Source: Aulostomus chinensis (taxonomy: Eukaryota; Chordata; Actinopteri; Syngnathiformes; Aulostomidae). Taken from it: a stretch of 64,000 bases of DNA. Below, one piece after another: positions 37,569 through 49,350 of the stretch (position 1 is the stretch's first letter; each line of letters begins with the position of its first letter). Both the position numbers and the translations under genes were made by a program. The DNA lies in NCBI GenBank assembly GCA_037954235.1, contig JBBMOA010000007.1:26404957-26468956 (forward strand), given 5' to 3'. The notes beneath the pieces are model-generated. The model saw nothing but the letters and a program-made list of their open reading frames with translations. It ran no database searches and had not been told where the DNA came from.

Positions 37569-39908
37569 CTTGAAACTCCTTGCAAAGCACAGTTCTGCAG
37601 CGTTCTGACACCTGCCAGTCTGTCGCTGTCACAAGCAACACCCCCATCAGGATGCAGTTAAGTTTTAACACTGAAACTCTCCCTGCAACTGCTTGGCTCA
37701 TCAGTTCCCTAAAGTTCTGTGCTTGAACTACTATTACAAATCCTTGGTATATCATTAGGAAACATTTCTTAGAAAATTCAGTGTTATGCAAATGCTATCC
37801 AATTATATTTATCAGTGACGCCAGATGAAATCAGCCATGTAAAGTGTAAGAAGGCCTTCTAAATTGCCTGTTGTTAAATTCAAACCAAACTGAAGTTACA
37901 GTATTTTGCCCTAAACACTTCAGAAACATACTATCGATCTGATATAGTTAATATACAATAGATGGCATTACTTAAGCCTCCTGCACCACCAGAATCATCT
38001 TTAATAAAGATATGTCCTTTAACTCCCTCTCCAAACCCAAAGTGCTGCATTCATTATTCTGTTATATTGCAGAAATAAGACACTTCCTGATTCAAAAATA
38101 TGCCAAAAAAAAAACAAAAACTAGTTAGTTCTTGCTGCTGTTGCCAAGTGCTGGAAGAAAAGCTGAGTCTCTGTACATCTGTAAAGAGCGTGATCTCCAC
38201 CCAAGGGATAATAATGCAGGTTATGAACTGGTGTTGTTTTATAAACTTGAAATGATTGGAATGGCAAAGCAATATAAAGAAGAAATCTTAATGTCAAGGT
38301 ATGATTACATACAGTGGTGTAATCAAAATGATGAAAATGAAATGTATCTCTGCATCCTCGCAGCGGCAATTTGTGGCCCACTGGGGTCAGATGTGCTGCC
38401 GAGGGAGACTCATAGAACAAGAAAAAGTATGTGATTTTCCTTTGCAACAGCCAGCTTTTACTCTCAGAGGAGCAGGACATTATACTAAATTATATACTAT
38501 TTGCACTTTACCCATGAGTACAGAAACTATTTCTTCCTTGAAAAATTAGATATAAGGAAGTTTGGAGGTCAGAGGATTTTAAGTAAACAGAATGGATCAG
38601 GCACCTGGGGTCTATATGCTTCTCTATAAAGATGGTGCACTGTATGTAATGATGCTTTAGTCACCCACACTATTTACGCCACCTCCTGTAACAAAGTTTG
38701 ACAAATGAGCCGGGGTTTGGCTGCCAACAGTGCTGAGGTACTGTAGGCCAATGCTTACAGCAGCCGGAAATGATGAGAAGACAAAAATGGAGGTGAACAA
38801 TCTGTTCCTCCGGCTGATTACGACGCTACCTACTGAGAGCACGGAGGTGCCAGAGTCCACCTCCAGTGTACGCTGAATCTCTCTGCATTTCTAAATCACC
38901 GATTCAGCAAGGATACGTGTTGGGACAACAGTTTTTGTTGTTCTGATATTTTTTTCACGAAGTTTATTTCAGCTTTTTAATGGAATGAGAGCGAATCCCG
39001 TTTGTCTTAGATCTGTTCTTAATGTCATTTAATTTTATGTGTTTAGTGCATTCATGGATATAAACACACAAAGACTGTCACAGGATTGTATTTATAACTC
39101 ATTTAAAGTTACGTGTGAGGAGGGGACAGAGGTACACTTTTTTTTAAAGAAATTTCATTTTTTGCTCTCTTTCTTAGTTTTTAAGTTTATGTTTGGACCT
39201 TGTAAAATACAACTTCTCAACATCAAGTTATTACAGTCGGTTAATGAAGATAGGTTTGGCGCATCTGCAACAGTTTTGAAAGATTCATGCTCACTCATGC
39301 GTCAATGAAGTTGTGTTTAATTCAGAACAAGTTTGGTGACATTTATTTATATGACGTAATACAGTAAAAAGTAACATTAGCAATTAGAAAACCCACTTGC
39401 TAACTGATCATTAAAAGCCTGTCAGAAGTTTTGGGGATGGGGGAACAGGAATTTGACCAAACTGTCTCTAATTTGACAATATTCAAAGTACATCGATATT
39501 TTGTATGTGTCAGTGTAACCTTTTAAGTATTGTGATTAAAAGTACACACACGGTACAGAGCCTCTGCTTAGCTTTCCTGACAGTCTGACAACAAGCCTAG
39601 CTGGTGTCAAACCCTGATGTAGTCCAGCCTCATATTTCTGAGGGTGACAGGGACGAGCTGGAAGGTCGCGGCTCGTCTCCCTCCACAGCCGACCTTGAGC
39701 AGGAAACGACTGCCAATGAGCCGGCGATATGCATACAGGGCATGATGGTTCTATGCTTTGGCCCAAGATGCTCGCCATATACTAGAAGTCTTACAGAACA
39801 TAAGGGTAAACGCAGCATACGGCATTAATTTGTGTTAAATTAATAGAGAACCATCCTGAAGTCCAAGTTTTTAATGTGGACAATAAATTATATTTTAGAA
39901 TCTCAACA
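37569..39908. other. Unique non-coding stretch
   Basis: No gene was recognised. About 38120-38480 is open in several frames on both strands (up to 119 codons on the minus strand). The translations share no domain with any family I know, and even base composition explains them. About 39600-39740 is relatively CpG-rich but lacks promoter motifs I can name. Confidence 0.45.
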
Positions 39909-40162
39909 GGGCGGGATGGCTCAGAGGTAGAGAGACCGTCCAGTCACCGAAGGGTTGCTGGTTCGATCCTCACGTCCCCCGGTAACCATGTTGAAGTATC
40001 CTTGAGCAAGTAACTGAGCCCCTGATGGCCCTGTGACGGACTGGTGACCCGTCCAGGGTGAACCCCGCCTCTCGCCCAATGTCAGTTGGGATAGGCTCCA
40101 CCCACCCCCACCCCCCGTGACCATTAACAGATAAGCAGTATAGAAAATGGATGGATGGATGG
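39909..40162 (+). mobile_element. tRNA-headed SINE, second family
   Basis: The head has GGGATGGCTCAGAGGTAGAG (A-box-like) and GGGTTGCTGGTTCGATCCTC (B-box). The body has TATCCTTGAGCAAGTAACTG and GAGCCCCTGATGGCCCTGTG. The tail has GACCCGTCCAGGGTGAACCC, CAATGTCAGTTGGGATAGGC and a terminal (GGAT)3. It is the most complete copy of this family here. No clear target-site duplication was found. Confidence 0.85.
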
Positions 40163-43074
40163 TGATTTTTCAGTTGATGTTGGGTTTGATTAAACCTTTT
40201 TTTCCTGGAAATTCTACATTGGAAAGCAGAAAACAGAAGCAACTTCAATTAAGGCCAGTTTCACCCAGAATCAACCCACAGCTCCCATCCCAGCAGCAAT
40301 GTGTTGTATATTCTCTCCGTGGTACAGAATTAAATATGCATGTAGACGTTGCGAATTGAGTCACATGACACACGTTTGTGTTCGCTTCCAAAATCATCTG
40401 GAAAAGCCTGTAAATCATATTTATTTCCTAATGCACATCTGTGTACTTCCTTCTAGTGGGAGCTTCCATGACCTCAGTTTGGTGACACAAGCATGACACG
40501 TGTTCACTGCCTTCAAATGAGTGTTTCCACGCCATGAGCCACTCAGGGGGTCCTCACCTGAAACTTCCTATTCTTTACCTAAATGCTGTCTTTTCAAACC
40601 CGGTCCCCCAGGTTCTCCCTCCTCCCCAGGGAAGTCTCATGTCATCCAGAAAAAGACTTGAGTTAGCAAAATACAGGCTGTGTGTTTAACTTCAAGGTTG
40701 CATTTCAAGCTAGAACGCTTCTTCTTCAGATTGTCTCCTACAGCAAGACGCATAAAAATGGGGGAGCCTTGCGACTCATTTGAGACAAACCTTTCACTGA
40801 CACACTTGGTATTTCTCATCTCATTATTCGGGCTGATTATAATTCATAGGCTATATTAAATGTCAGAGAAAGGCCAGGGATTGTTATGCAAATGTTAAGC
40901 ATAGAATGTGTTCTTTCATTCAGTTTTTTTTTCCTCCAGTTGGTCAAAAAAGAAAGAAAATGTCATACGTTATTGAAAACACAGACCTCATTCAATTTTA
41001 TCAATCCATATCAACGTGACAGTTTGTCATTTAGCAGAATTATGTTTTAAATAATTAACTTAATTAGGCAGAGATCGAAGAATTGTTTGTACAACCAATA
41101 CAAGTATGGTTTACTTCTTCCAAGTAAAATGTCCTGAAAATCTAAATCTTAAGACTTTTCTCTTGCAGCCTGATGTTCAGTCGATCCAAGCGGGAAGTCG
41201 GGAGAAAGACAGTTTTTTTTTCTTTCTTCATTCTTCTCAGTTACACTCAAGCTGATAGATAAACATAAACTGTCAAAAGAAAATTCATGATAACGCCGCT
41301 TATCAGGAAAACAACAGATTGCTTCCATCTGTACAAACTCTTATAAAACTTGAGAAGTATTTGTTACCCGCGTGTGTCAGTTGTGTCCAAAATCTCTCCT
41401 TCTGATCCTTTACTCTTTAAAGAACAGACCCCCACTAATGTGTGAATTATTTCAGTGTAATCAGGCAATTTTAGAGGCGAGCAACAATATTTTCCAGAGC
41501 TGTTACTTTTTGTTTCACCTTCCTCAAAGAGTTTCTCCCTGAGGTCAAAGCTTTCACCGCTGACCAATCAGAGAACACTTTGATCACGTTTACGTCTTTG
41601 GTCCACTGAGAAATGTTGCTCTGAACACAAACAAGCCACGATTGCGACAGTATCATTTCAGAACAATCAAACTTAACAACGGCTGGAAAAGCTCACTTGC
41701 ATCTCTTTCCAAGGTTGTTGTTTCATAGCAAGCCTGCAAATATTACAAAGAAATAATCAGCTCTCATTGTTTTAATTTCAAAAGGCAAAAATCAACGTGA
41801 GCAGGTGAAGCCTTCGCCTCCCTGTCAGAAATCAACAATCCTTTGTCTCAAACACTAATACTTCTACTCTAGTTATCAATGTTATAAAAAAAAAAAAAGT
41901 TGTAAAATACAGCTAATGTGTGCAGCAGCGCTCTCATGGTGTAATAAATGGGTGGATGAACTTTGAAATTGGCAAAAGTGGGTGATGGAATTGTGGGAGT
42001 GTGGTCACATTTGATGAGCAGCATGTGCAGTACCTCGCTGTTAGATGTGAGGAGGAGGAGGAGGAGGACGGTGTCACTGCTTGTCACTGGTCTGAACTGC
42101 CATGTTGGAGCTTTGCAAACAACTGAGTAACTCACACTTTAGCGAAAGTGCAGGAATGGTCATTGGAGCCTGATAGTTGATTTAGATAGACCAGTGCATC
42201 ACCTTCCCTCGGCTAAATAAAGGTGAGCGAAGCAGCTATTTTGTGACACTTTCCCAATACCACTCCATTGAAATTTGCCATTTCTCAACTCTTCACTGTG
42301 TGATGTTGTTAAGTTCATTGGCTGGCCAAAGTTCTTAATAATTAGGCCTGTGGATTGGAGAGTTTGAGATGAGCAATCTGCTGCCTATGTGATGCTTGAT
42401 TAAAGGCAAGGCCGGGGGCTAATTCACTGGCCTTAAATTCCAATGGCAGACTCATTAGTTTTAAGGAGGCAGAGAGAAGTCACTGAGGTTTACAAGCATT
42501 GTTCAGCTTCATAGGGGGAGGCTGCAAAGACAGATAATGCTCTTTTGGTATGTTTCCTTGGTACTTTCTCCGCATCATTATGCAAGCTTAATAGAGCCCA
42601 GATGAACAATGAAGGCTTCGGTTGAGTTCCATTCAGCGTAGTCATTGTAAAGGTCTTATTTCTGCTGTTATACAAGCAGCTGCCAGGAATAATGGCTGAG
42701 GTGGGGCAAACAGCAAAACAAAGCTCACGGACAAATTTCATGATTCCATCAGATGTGATTTCGCTTTGACCATGAATGCCAAGGGCTGTTGAACAATTGA
42801 GGAGTATGCAAGTAGCATCTGGTGTATTAAACCTGACCTCACCGTTAAGTCGTCTCTGGACCGGTGCATTAGCAGGTAGCAGCTCATTGGGTGAATAGAC
42901 TTCAACGTTCATTAAAGGCCTTTTCACGGAGATCTATGCATATTTTAGCATAGGAAGGAATGAATAAGTTGCACTCTTAAGTGGTTGATGAATCCATATG
43001 GTGAAAATGCAACTTGGAATCGTAAAATTACCTACTTTACACGCGTGTTTGGTTAAAGTTTCATTTTGAACATA
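40163..43074. other. Non-coding; candidate regulatory block at right
   Basis: No gene was recognised. (GGA)n units lie at 42049-42068. About 42330-42960 is described separately. An A-run lies at about 41886-41898. Confidence 0.5.
42330..42960. promoter_or_regulatory. Candidate long conserved-looking non-coding block
   Basis: Even-composition unique sequence runs for about 600 bp with AATAATTAGG at 42337-42346, GCTAATTCAC near 42418, CATTATGCAAGCTTAAT near 42576 and CTATGCATATTTTAG near 42935. It contains the longest non-repeat open frame in the window (minus, 42927-42490, 145 codons). Its product has no signal peptide, membrane span or known motif, and there is no splice or promoter context. 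I favour a regulatory element over a gene, but conservation is untested. Confidence 0.3.
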
Positions 43075-43229
43075 AAACATGAAAAAAGTTTTGCTATAAA
43101 ACCGTCAGGTGGTGATAAGAGATCTAGTTTTCCTTAAAACATGTATAATCAGACTAATCTTATGAAATCTGATAGCTGGAACAATTTCATGTTAATACTA
43201 CCACTTGTGATCAATTACAGAATAAAAGT
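43075..43229 (+). repeat. Direct repeat copy A (about 155 bp)
   Basis: It shares TATAAAACC, TCAGGTGGTGATA, GAGATCTAGTTTTCC, TAATCAGACTAATC and CACTTGTGATCAATTACA with 44281-44441 in the same order and orientation. Over the core (43095-43229) I count three substitutions and one single-base indel. No LTR-type TG...CA ends are seen. Confidence 0.85.
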
Positions 43230-44280
43230 ACATTTAAATGAGAACTGACGTGGTTGCACACCCGATTGTTTTATCTCCAGTCTGATACAATGAGGGTTGG
43301 GGACGGGCTTAGAGGCTTTCACTGCCTTGTGCACTGTGTTTTCCTTCAGGAGTGGTACAACAAGTCACTTTGAAGCTATTTATTTTTGCCATGTTTGGAA
43401 AATGTCATGACTAAATATCACTGTGATATGCCCCTGTAAGAATGTATGTCCTGCGCTCTCGCCATCAGCACACGCATTAATGAGTTTCCCCGGGGTCACT
43501 GATGGTGGTATTATATGACTGATTGGATCTGGATTTTATACATTTCATGTACTGATAGACCCAGAAATCTGGGGGCCATGGATTTGTGACTAAGAGGAAA
43601 TGTCTTTTCTAGCAATACTAATAGATCATCAAGAGTGAAACAACTGGCCCTCAGCGTAGGTTGGCTTGGGGTGTTTTTGGTACAAAAGGAGGTGATAGGT
43701 ATAAATGTGGAGAAAAAAAAAGAATCCACGTCACCCAGATATGGAGTTGTTTATCTGTCTGGCAGCGGAGAGAAGAAGTACGAAGAAAGAAAGAATGAAA
43801 CAAATAATACGAGTTTTGACGCTTGAACTGGATGAACCATTTCAGTTGTGTTTTCTACCAAAACACGGTGGATAGAGGAGTTCAGTAACAGGTACACCGG
43901 GTCCTGGCATCTGTTAGGAACACTCATGAGTGTCGTTGTCATCATAACCTCACCGTTTGTAGCAAGTACTCAGTGTATTTTGTACACAGTTGTGCGATGA
44001 TGCGACTTTCACAGGCTGGGTAGAGACGCGCAGAGGTGACTGTGTGATATCGTCCTTTAGAATGTTGTCATATCCCGTCTTCGCTTTGACTTCTCAAACA
44101 ATCCCAAAAACTGATACCTCAGGACTCGGTCGACAGTTGTCTTTGTGTATTAGTGGGAGTTTTATCATCAGCATATTTGCAGAAACGCAAGGGCCCGACT
44201 GAGATGAGACTTTTGAGCCCCATTTGAAAGCAGGAAAATATGCAACCAATATAGTGAATATTTGACTGAAAAGTTGTCTC
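43230..44280. other. Spacer between direct-repeat copies
   Basis: About 1.05 kb of unique-looking sequence with short open frames only. There is no coding motif, inverted-repeat end or primer-binding-like site to support an LTR element. Confidence 0.5.
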
Positions 44281-44441
44281 AAACATTAAAAAAAAGTTGT
44301 TGTTTTTTATAAAACCATCAGGTGGTGATAGAGATCTAGTTTTCCTGAAAACATGTATAATCAGACTAATCTTATGAAATCTGATAGCTGGAACAATTTC
44401 ATGTTAATACTACCACTTGTGATCAATTACAAAATAAAAGT
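44281..44441 (+). repeat. Direct repeat copy B (about 160 bp)
   Basis: This partner of the copy at 43075 is about 97% identical over the core. It has a longer A/T-rich lead and is followed by a T-run (44450-44461), with a SINE starting at 44509. Confidence 0.85.
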
Positions 44442-44508
44442 TTCATTTCTTTTTTTTTTTTAAATATGGCTGCATATGAGAAAACTTATACACTGATACA
44501 TTATATAA

Positions 44509-44866
44509 GGGGCGGCGCGGTGGTGCAGTGGTTAGCACTGTCGCCTCACAGCAAGAAAGTTCCGGGCTTGAGCCCCTTTCTGTGTGAGTCTCCATGTTCT
44601 CCCTGTTCCTGCTGGGTTCTCTCCAGTACTCCAGCTTTCTCCCACAGTCCAAAGACATCAAGAGGGGACAAGGTTAATCCAGACTCTAAATTGACCGTAG
44701 GTGTTGCTGGGAGAGCCAATGGTTGTCTGTCTATATGTGTTGGCCCTGCCATGGACTGGTGATCTGTCCAGGGTGAAACCCGCCTCTCACCTGAAGGCAG
44801 CTGGGATAGGCTCCACCCCCCATGACCCTTAACAGGATAAGCGGTAGAAAATAGATGGATGGATGA
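44509..44866 (+). mobile_element. Full-length tRNA-headed SINE (V-SINE/DANA-Mermaid-like)
   Basis: The best-preserved head in the window is here: GGCGGCGCGGTGGTGCAGTG, then GTTAGCACTGTCGCCTCACA and a slightly mutated B box (GGGCTTGAGCCCC). The central domain (CTCCCACAGTCCAAAGACAT) and the shared tail (CTGTCCAGGGTGAAACCC, then GGATAAGCGGTAGAAAATAG) follow, ending in GATGGATGGATG. No convincing target-site duplication was seen. Confidence 0.9.
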
Positions 44867-47208
44867 TAAATTTGATCTCTGATAGCCCAATAACGACCAA
44901 TACACTGACTGATAAATCCATCAGGCCCTCATACACTTTTGGTATATTACAAGTTTTTGCAGATTACAAGTTATTACTTGTATTGCTGTTATTGTTTAAT
45001 CATCTTACGTGATTTTCCACACCCCACATAATGGCAAAGTGATTGATAATAGATCAGAAGATGGAGGTTTGGACTAAATTAAGAATGACTTTCATTTTTT
45101 TCCTACCTGTTACTCATGAAAGAACAAAGATTCAGACTTTTGCAGTGTCATTGCAGTTTCTCAGTGTTCTTTATTTACCTGATTGCCACCTACACGAAGG
45201 AATGACTAAGACGACAAGCAGTTTGGTGGCAGTTCAAAATTCAGAATTGAAAAGGCGGCACCAGAGACCGTAGTGCTCTGAGAACCCCCTTTTTCAGGGC
45301 ATGAAAGTCACGATGAAATGCAGAACAATTTTGGTGTCTCTACACTTGACGGGTGCCGTCTTTAGTGGATCGCTATGCAGCAAAAGCAGTAATGAGGTAA
45401 ATAAATTATTCTCGAGACACATGAGCAGACTATAGGGCTGTAAACGATGCGGCACCTTTTGCAAGTTTAACCATGAAATTCACTGTAACGTCATGACTGG
45501 ATGTTGTATTCACAGAACAACCCAGGGACCATACAGGCCGACATGCACATATGTTTTATGATGACAAAATAAGGAGTATTTTTAGTTTTGACATTACACG
45601 TGGTGCCTAAAAATCCACCCTGACTTCCTGTCCCTCCTCTCTGTGAGAGAGCTCATTTTAAATACTAATGTCATTGCATTGTCTCCACTCACAAAGCTCA
45701 GAGTGTTTGCACCGCTAAAATTGACTTTGCTGTTGAGGTTTTGATTTCGGTCTTTGCAGGTGAATTTTAATGGAAGGATAAAGAATGGACTATTGATCGT
45801 CACAGCCAGACAAATAATGAGATGAAGCAAAGATTTTCACAGACATCCCTCCTTCGTCCTCTTTTTTTTTTTTTCCCCCTGTAGCACTTCAGCAAACATA
45901 CTAGTTAGCTGACAACTGCTATAGAATTCACACTCCTTAGAGACTATAGGAGTCACGCTAACTGCTAATTTACGCCACATATACACTCTTATATTTATAG
46001 TGCTGATGTTATTGTTGTGTCAGTATAATTAGCTCAGACTGAAACACAGAGAAACTAGCCCACCAGGATCAGGAATCCACCTTTAAAAGCAAACGTTCAA
46101 CTTAAAAACCTCACATATATTGGGATGTTCTAATGTTTCTGCCCTGGTGGAACTTGAAATGTTTCACATCATGAAACTGTATACCATCATGATACACACT
46201 GTTATGACATGATAAACATGGTATGTTTGTCGAATGACATGGTAAATTGGATGCTGCATAACATGAAAAAAAAGATCTTATGATACAGACATTTTCTTTC
46301 TCTAGCTTTGCAGCAGCATTCTTCTATTGATATGGAATTGTCTGTAGCGTTTTCAAATAAATTGAAATAAGTGGGAAAAAAATGACCTTCACCACAGTGT
46401 TATTAATCCGGTGACTGTGCAGATTACATGACATGTGATATGTGTAACAGGGACTGGTTTTCTGATAGGATTACTAGTAAACATTGACTGAAATGAATCT
46501 GCAACCATCGCTGAGCAGCTGTGATCAGTTTGGCACCCGGCGTGCAGGCCTTGTATGTCCACAGCACAGGAGGCATCACTTATCTCCATTACATTACCAC
46601 ACTAGCTTGATGTCAGCACAAACTTATCTTAACAACATCTAATCCATGTTTCGCTTCCTTTCCTAGAATATAAAACAAAATTGCTTATCAAGAGTACTCT
46701 CGGAATATTTGTCTTCACAGTCATGGGAACAAAGCCTGCAGGGTTTTGATTGATTTGAAAGTCTTATCCAGTTTTGTATTTGTTGATTGTTTAGCCACCT
46801 GATGATGAAGTGCTATTTGTGCATGGACCTGCAGGTCTGCCGCCTGCAGCATGCAAACATTTCCTTTGCTTTGGTTTTTCTTTTAAAGCTGTGCTGTATA
46901 ATGAGTGTAAACTTGAATTAACCAGACACCAGATTGGCCTTTTATGCCATTTTAAATCAAATATTTGATACCTTGTTGTCTCAAGGTATACACATCTGTA
47001 CCTATGAATACTCTGAATGTTTCCATTAATATTCAGTGATGATCTGTGCCTGTAACAGACTTTTATGGCTTTATTTAGCTTTTCTTTATTTAGCTTATTA
47101 AGCAGGACTTAAAAAGGATACGATTTAATGCATCAGGAGAAAACACAGCGGAGACTAAACAACAATGCAAAGATCAAACTTAAACTTTGTGATGATGCAA
47201 GTCGATTA
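44867..47208. other. Unique non-coding stretch
   Basis: No gene was recognised. A T-run lies at about 45861-45874. About 46140-46270 repeats ATGACATG/CATGATA-like words, perhaps a decayed repeat. Confidence 0.5.
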
Positions 47209-47246
47209 CCCCCCCCCCCCCCCCCCCAAAAAAAAAGAAAAAAAAT
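47209..47246. repeat. C-run joined to A-run
   Basis: About 19 C residues are followed directly by about 10 A, then G and 8 A. It is a homopolymer junction; the exact length is prone to sequencing error. Confidence 0.9.
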
Positions 47247-49303
47247 CCACATGATCCAGACTCAACCGTGAAGTATGGTTCTGTCCTGGGACCTCAAACA
47301 CTTCCATGAACATGCGTTGAAAGTCAAAACCCCACAAAAAACAGAGTTCGCAACAATGACATCAGAAATGACATTGATGTAAGTGGAGAGTTGGGCTGCA
47401 AGTGGAACAGGAAGCAGGAGGAGTACTGAAGCAGCTTAAGTATGGTGCCTTGAATGACATTTGCCAAGAGGGTGTGCGGAAAGAGTCATTTTTTAATGTA
47501 GTGGACTCAGAACAGCTGATCACTAGCTTAAATAGCAGGGTCTGAGCTGGGCTTGACTTCATGGCCTGCCTGAACTGATGCTCTGCTCCATTTATGGACA
47601 ATTGAAAATTTAACTACAGCTATAAAGTCTGACATTGGCAGGTCCACTCCCACACTTCTGTGAGATCCCTTGCAGTTTAGTATGTGGGTCACACTTGCAC
47701 CAGGTGACAAAACCAGTGAAGTACGATAAAGAAGGGGAGCGGAGCCTCAGGTTAGCATTTGAAAGATTTGTTAAGGTGACTATTTGCAGCAGGTGCAAGA
47801 GGACAACAGCCGTCATCAAGGCTATCCTACCTGAACACGTTCCGAGGCCCAGCCTGCCTCCGGTGCCTGCCAGTTGCCCCTCCAGGATTTCAGTGTCAAA
47901 CTGACATTTAGAAGATGCTATTGGAAATGGGATAGGCAGTAATTAGTTCCCCCTTTAGCATTCGTTGTATGAGGCATTTCATCACTAAATGTCAATTATC
48001 ATGGCAGCTCTATTCAGCGGCTAACCTTCAGTTATTACTGGAAGCATTAAAAGGAATGGTGCCTTTAAGAGTAAGCTGACTTTATCCTCACTCTGACGTG
48101 TCTCTTTGACTGTACTAAAGGATATGGAAGAACATTCCGATCTCTCAGGGGACCCGACTACTTCAAGGGTTACCTATAAAATGTTCCCTTTTATCCTTTT
48201 AACAAAATTGACCTCGTCTTTGTGACAGTAATTAAATAAATGTTTACATGTGTTTTAAGTGATGTTTTGCTTCCCTGGAAGGCCTTGGGGAGGAAATTCA
48301 TAAGACAAAAGTAAAAGTCTTATTTGGCACCCATGGCATTGACACAGCATCACTGCCAGGTTAAAAGTCACTTAGTGACACAAGTGCGTCAGTTTAATGG
48401 ATACTTAAAGTAATGTATTAAATCAACTGTTACATAACCGTAGGCCACAAACAGACGACACACTTACATGATTATTTCCTCCATTTCTTTGGACATATTC
48501 AAGGCGTTTTATGTGTATACAACTCACGCAATGTAGACACGCGCAAATAATGTCACAGTCAAAGCCCTCGTCCTGTAACCAGTTAATGAACTTGCACTCT
48601 CCCTGTACTGGCAGGTGCTTAAGTATGTTATTGAGGCTGGTATGGTGTAACCATGGCGCTCTGCTACGATGGGACACCAGGAAAAGTTTGTGCCATAAAC
48701 CGAGAAGAGGCTGGTCTCTCCCGCATTTCTCCTGGAAACCGTAACCTCACACAGACTTAGACAAACTTTAAACCAAATCCTCACCCTCAAATTTTATGAT
48801 TCATGATAAAGAGACTTACATTTTGTGCCTAAAAGAGTTCTCACAACATAACTGTCCCCAACACATGAATAATACAAGAACGAACACACACACACACACA
48901 TTAAAACCCAGAGAGGGGTAATCTGGAATGGCTCCAGGTTGCTGCTCAGCGCATCCCTTTTGTGACACACACTCTTCCAGTCCCCAGAGGCAGACATCCT
49001 CTGGCTATGGTGCAGCTGAATAAACACTGGCGCCACATTAACCGACCCTCTTCAAAAGCTCTCTGAAAAACCCTGCTACTCTAGTAAAAATATCTCATCC
49101 AGATCTCTCAGACTTTCTGCTGTTTTTACTCTGATATATATGTGCTGCCGAAGCCAAAGAGAAGTTTGATTTCGGCACCTTAAACCAAGAGGTAATCTGG
49201 TTCAAGGTGAGACTCTGGACTCCGTAGGCCGGATCTTCCACCTGGCACTACACAGGGGAAAGAGTGGGGCATTACCGTCACGACTATGTTGCGGACATCA
49301 AGT
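47247..49303. other. Non-coding; candidate regulatory block at about 47620-48140
   Basis: No gene was recognised. About 47620-48140 is a 500-bp even-composition block with GCAGTAATTAGTTCC near 47937, CAGGTG E-box-like words (47700, 47790) and TGTCAATTATCATGG near 47990. It looks like a conserved enhancer, but this is unverified. A short CA run lies at about 48886-48901. Confidence 0.35.
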
Positions 49304-49350
49304 AAAATTAGTGCATGAGACTCACATTCTGAGTCTCATGCACTAATTTT
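49304..49350. repeat. Perfect inverted repeat: 21-bp arms, 5-bp loop
   Basis: The left arm (49304-49324) starts AAAATTAGTG and ends GAGACTCA. The right arm (49330-49350) is its exact reverse complement, starting TGAGTCTCAT. The loop is CATTC. It could extrude a cruciform, or fold in RNA as a 21-bp stem. There is no poly-T tract or other sign of a known RNA gene. Confidence 0.95.

Noticed and set aside
38121..38480. Overlapping open frames of about 100-119 codons on both strands
   Set aside because: No domain, splice site or promoter; the frames overlap in several phases, as expected of balanced-composition non-coding DNA.
43075..44441. LTR retroelement with the two direct repeats as LTRs
   Set aside because: No TG...CA termini, primer-binding-like site, polypurine tract or coding remnants between them.
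44546..44905. 119-codon minus-strand open frame
   Set aside because: Antisense to the SINE at 44509-44866; repeat artefact.
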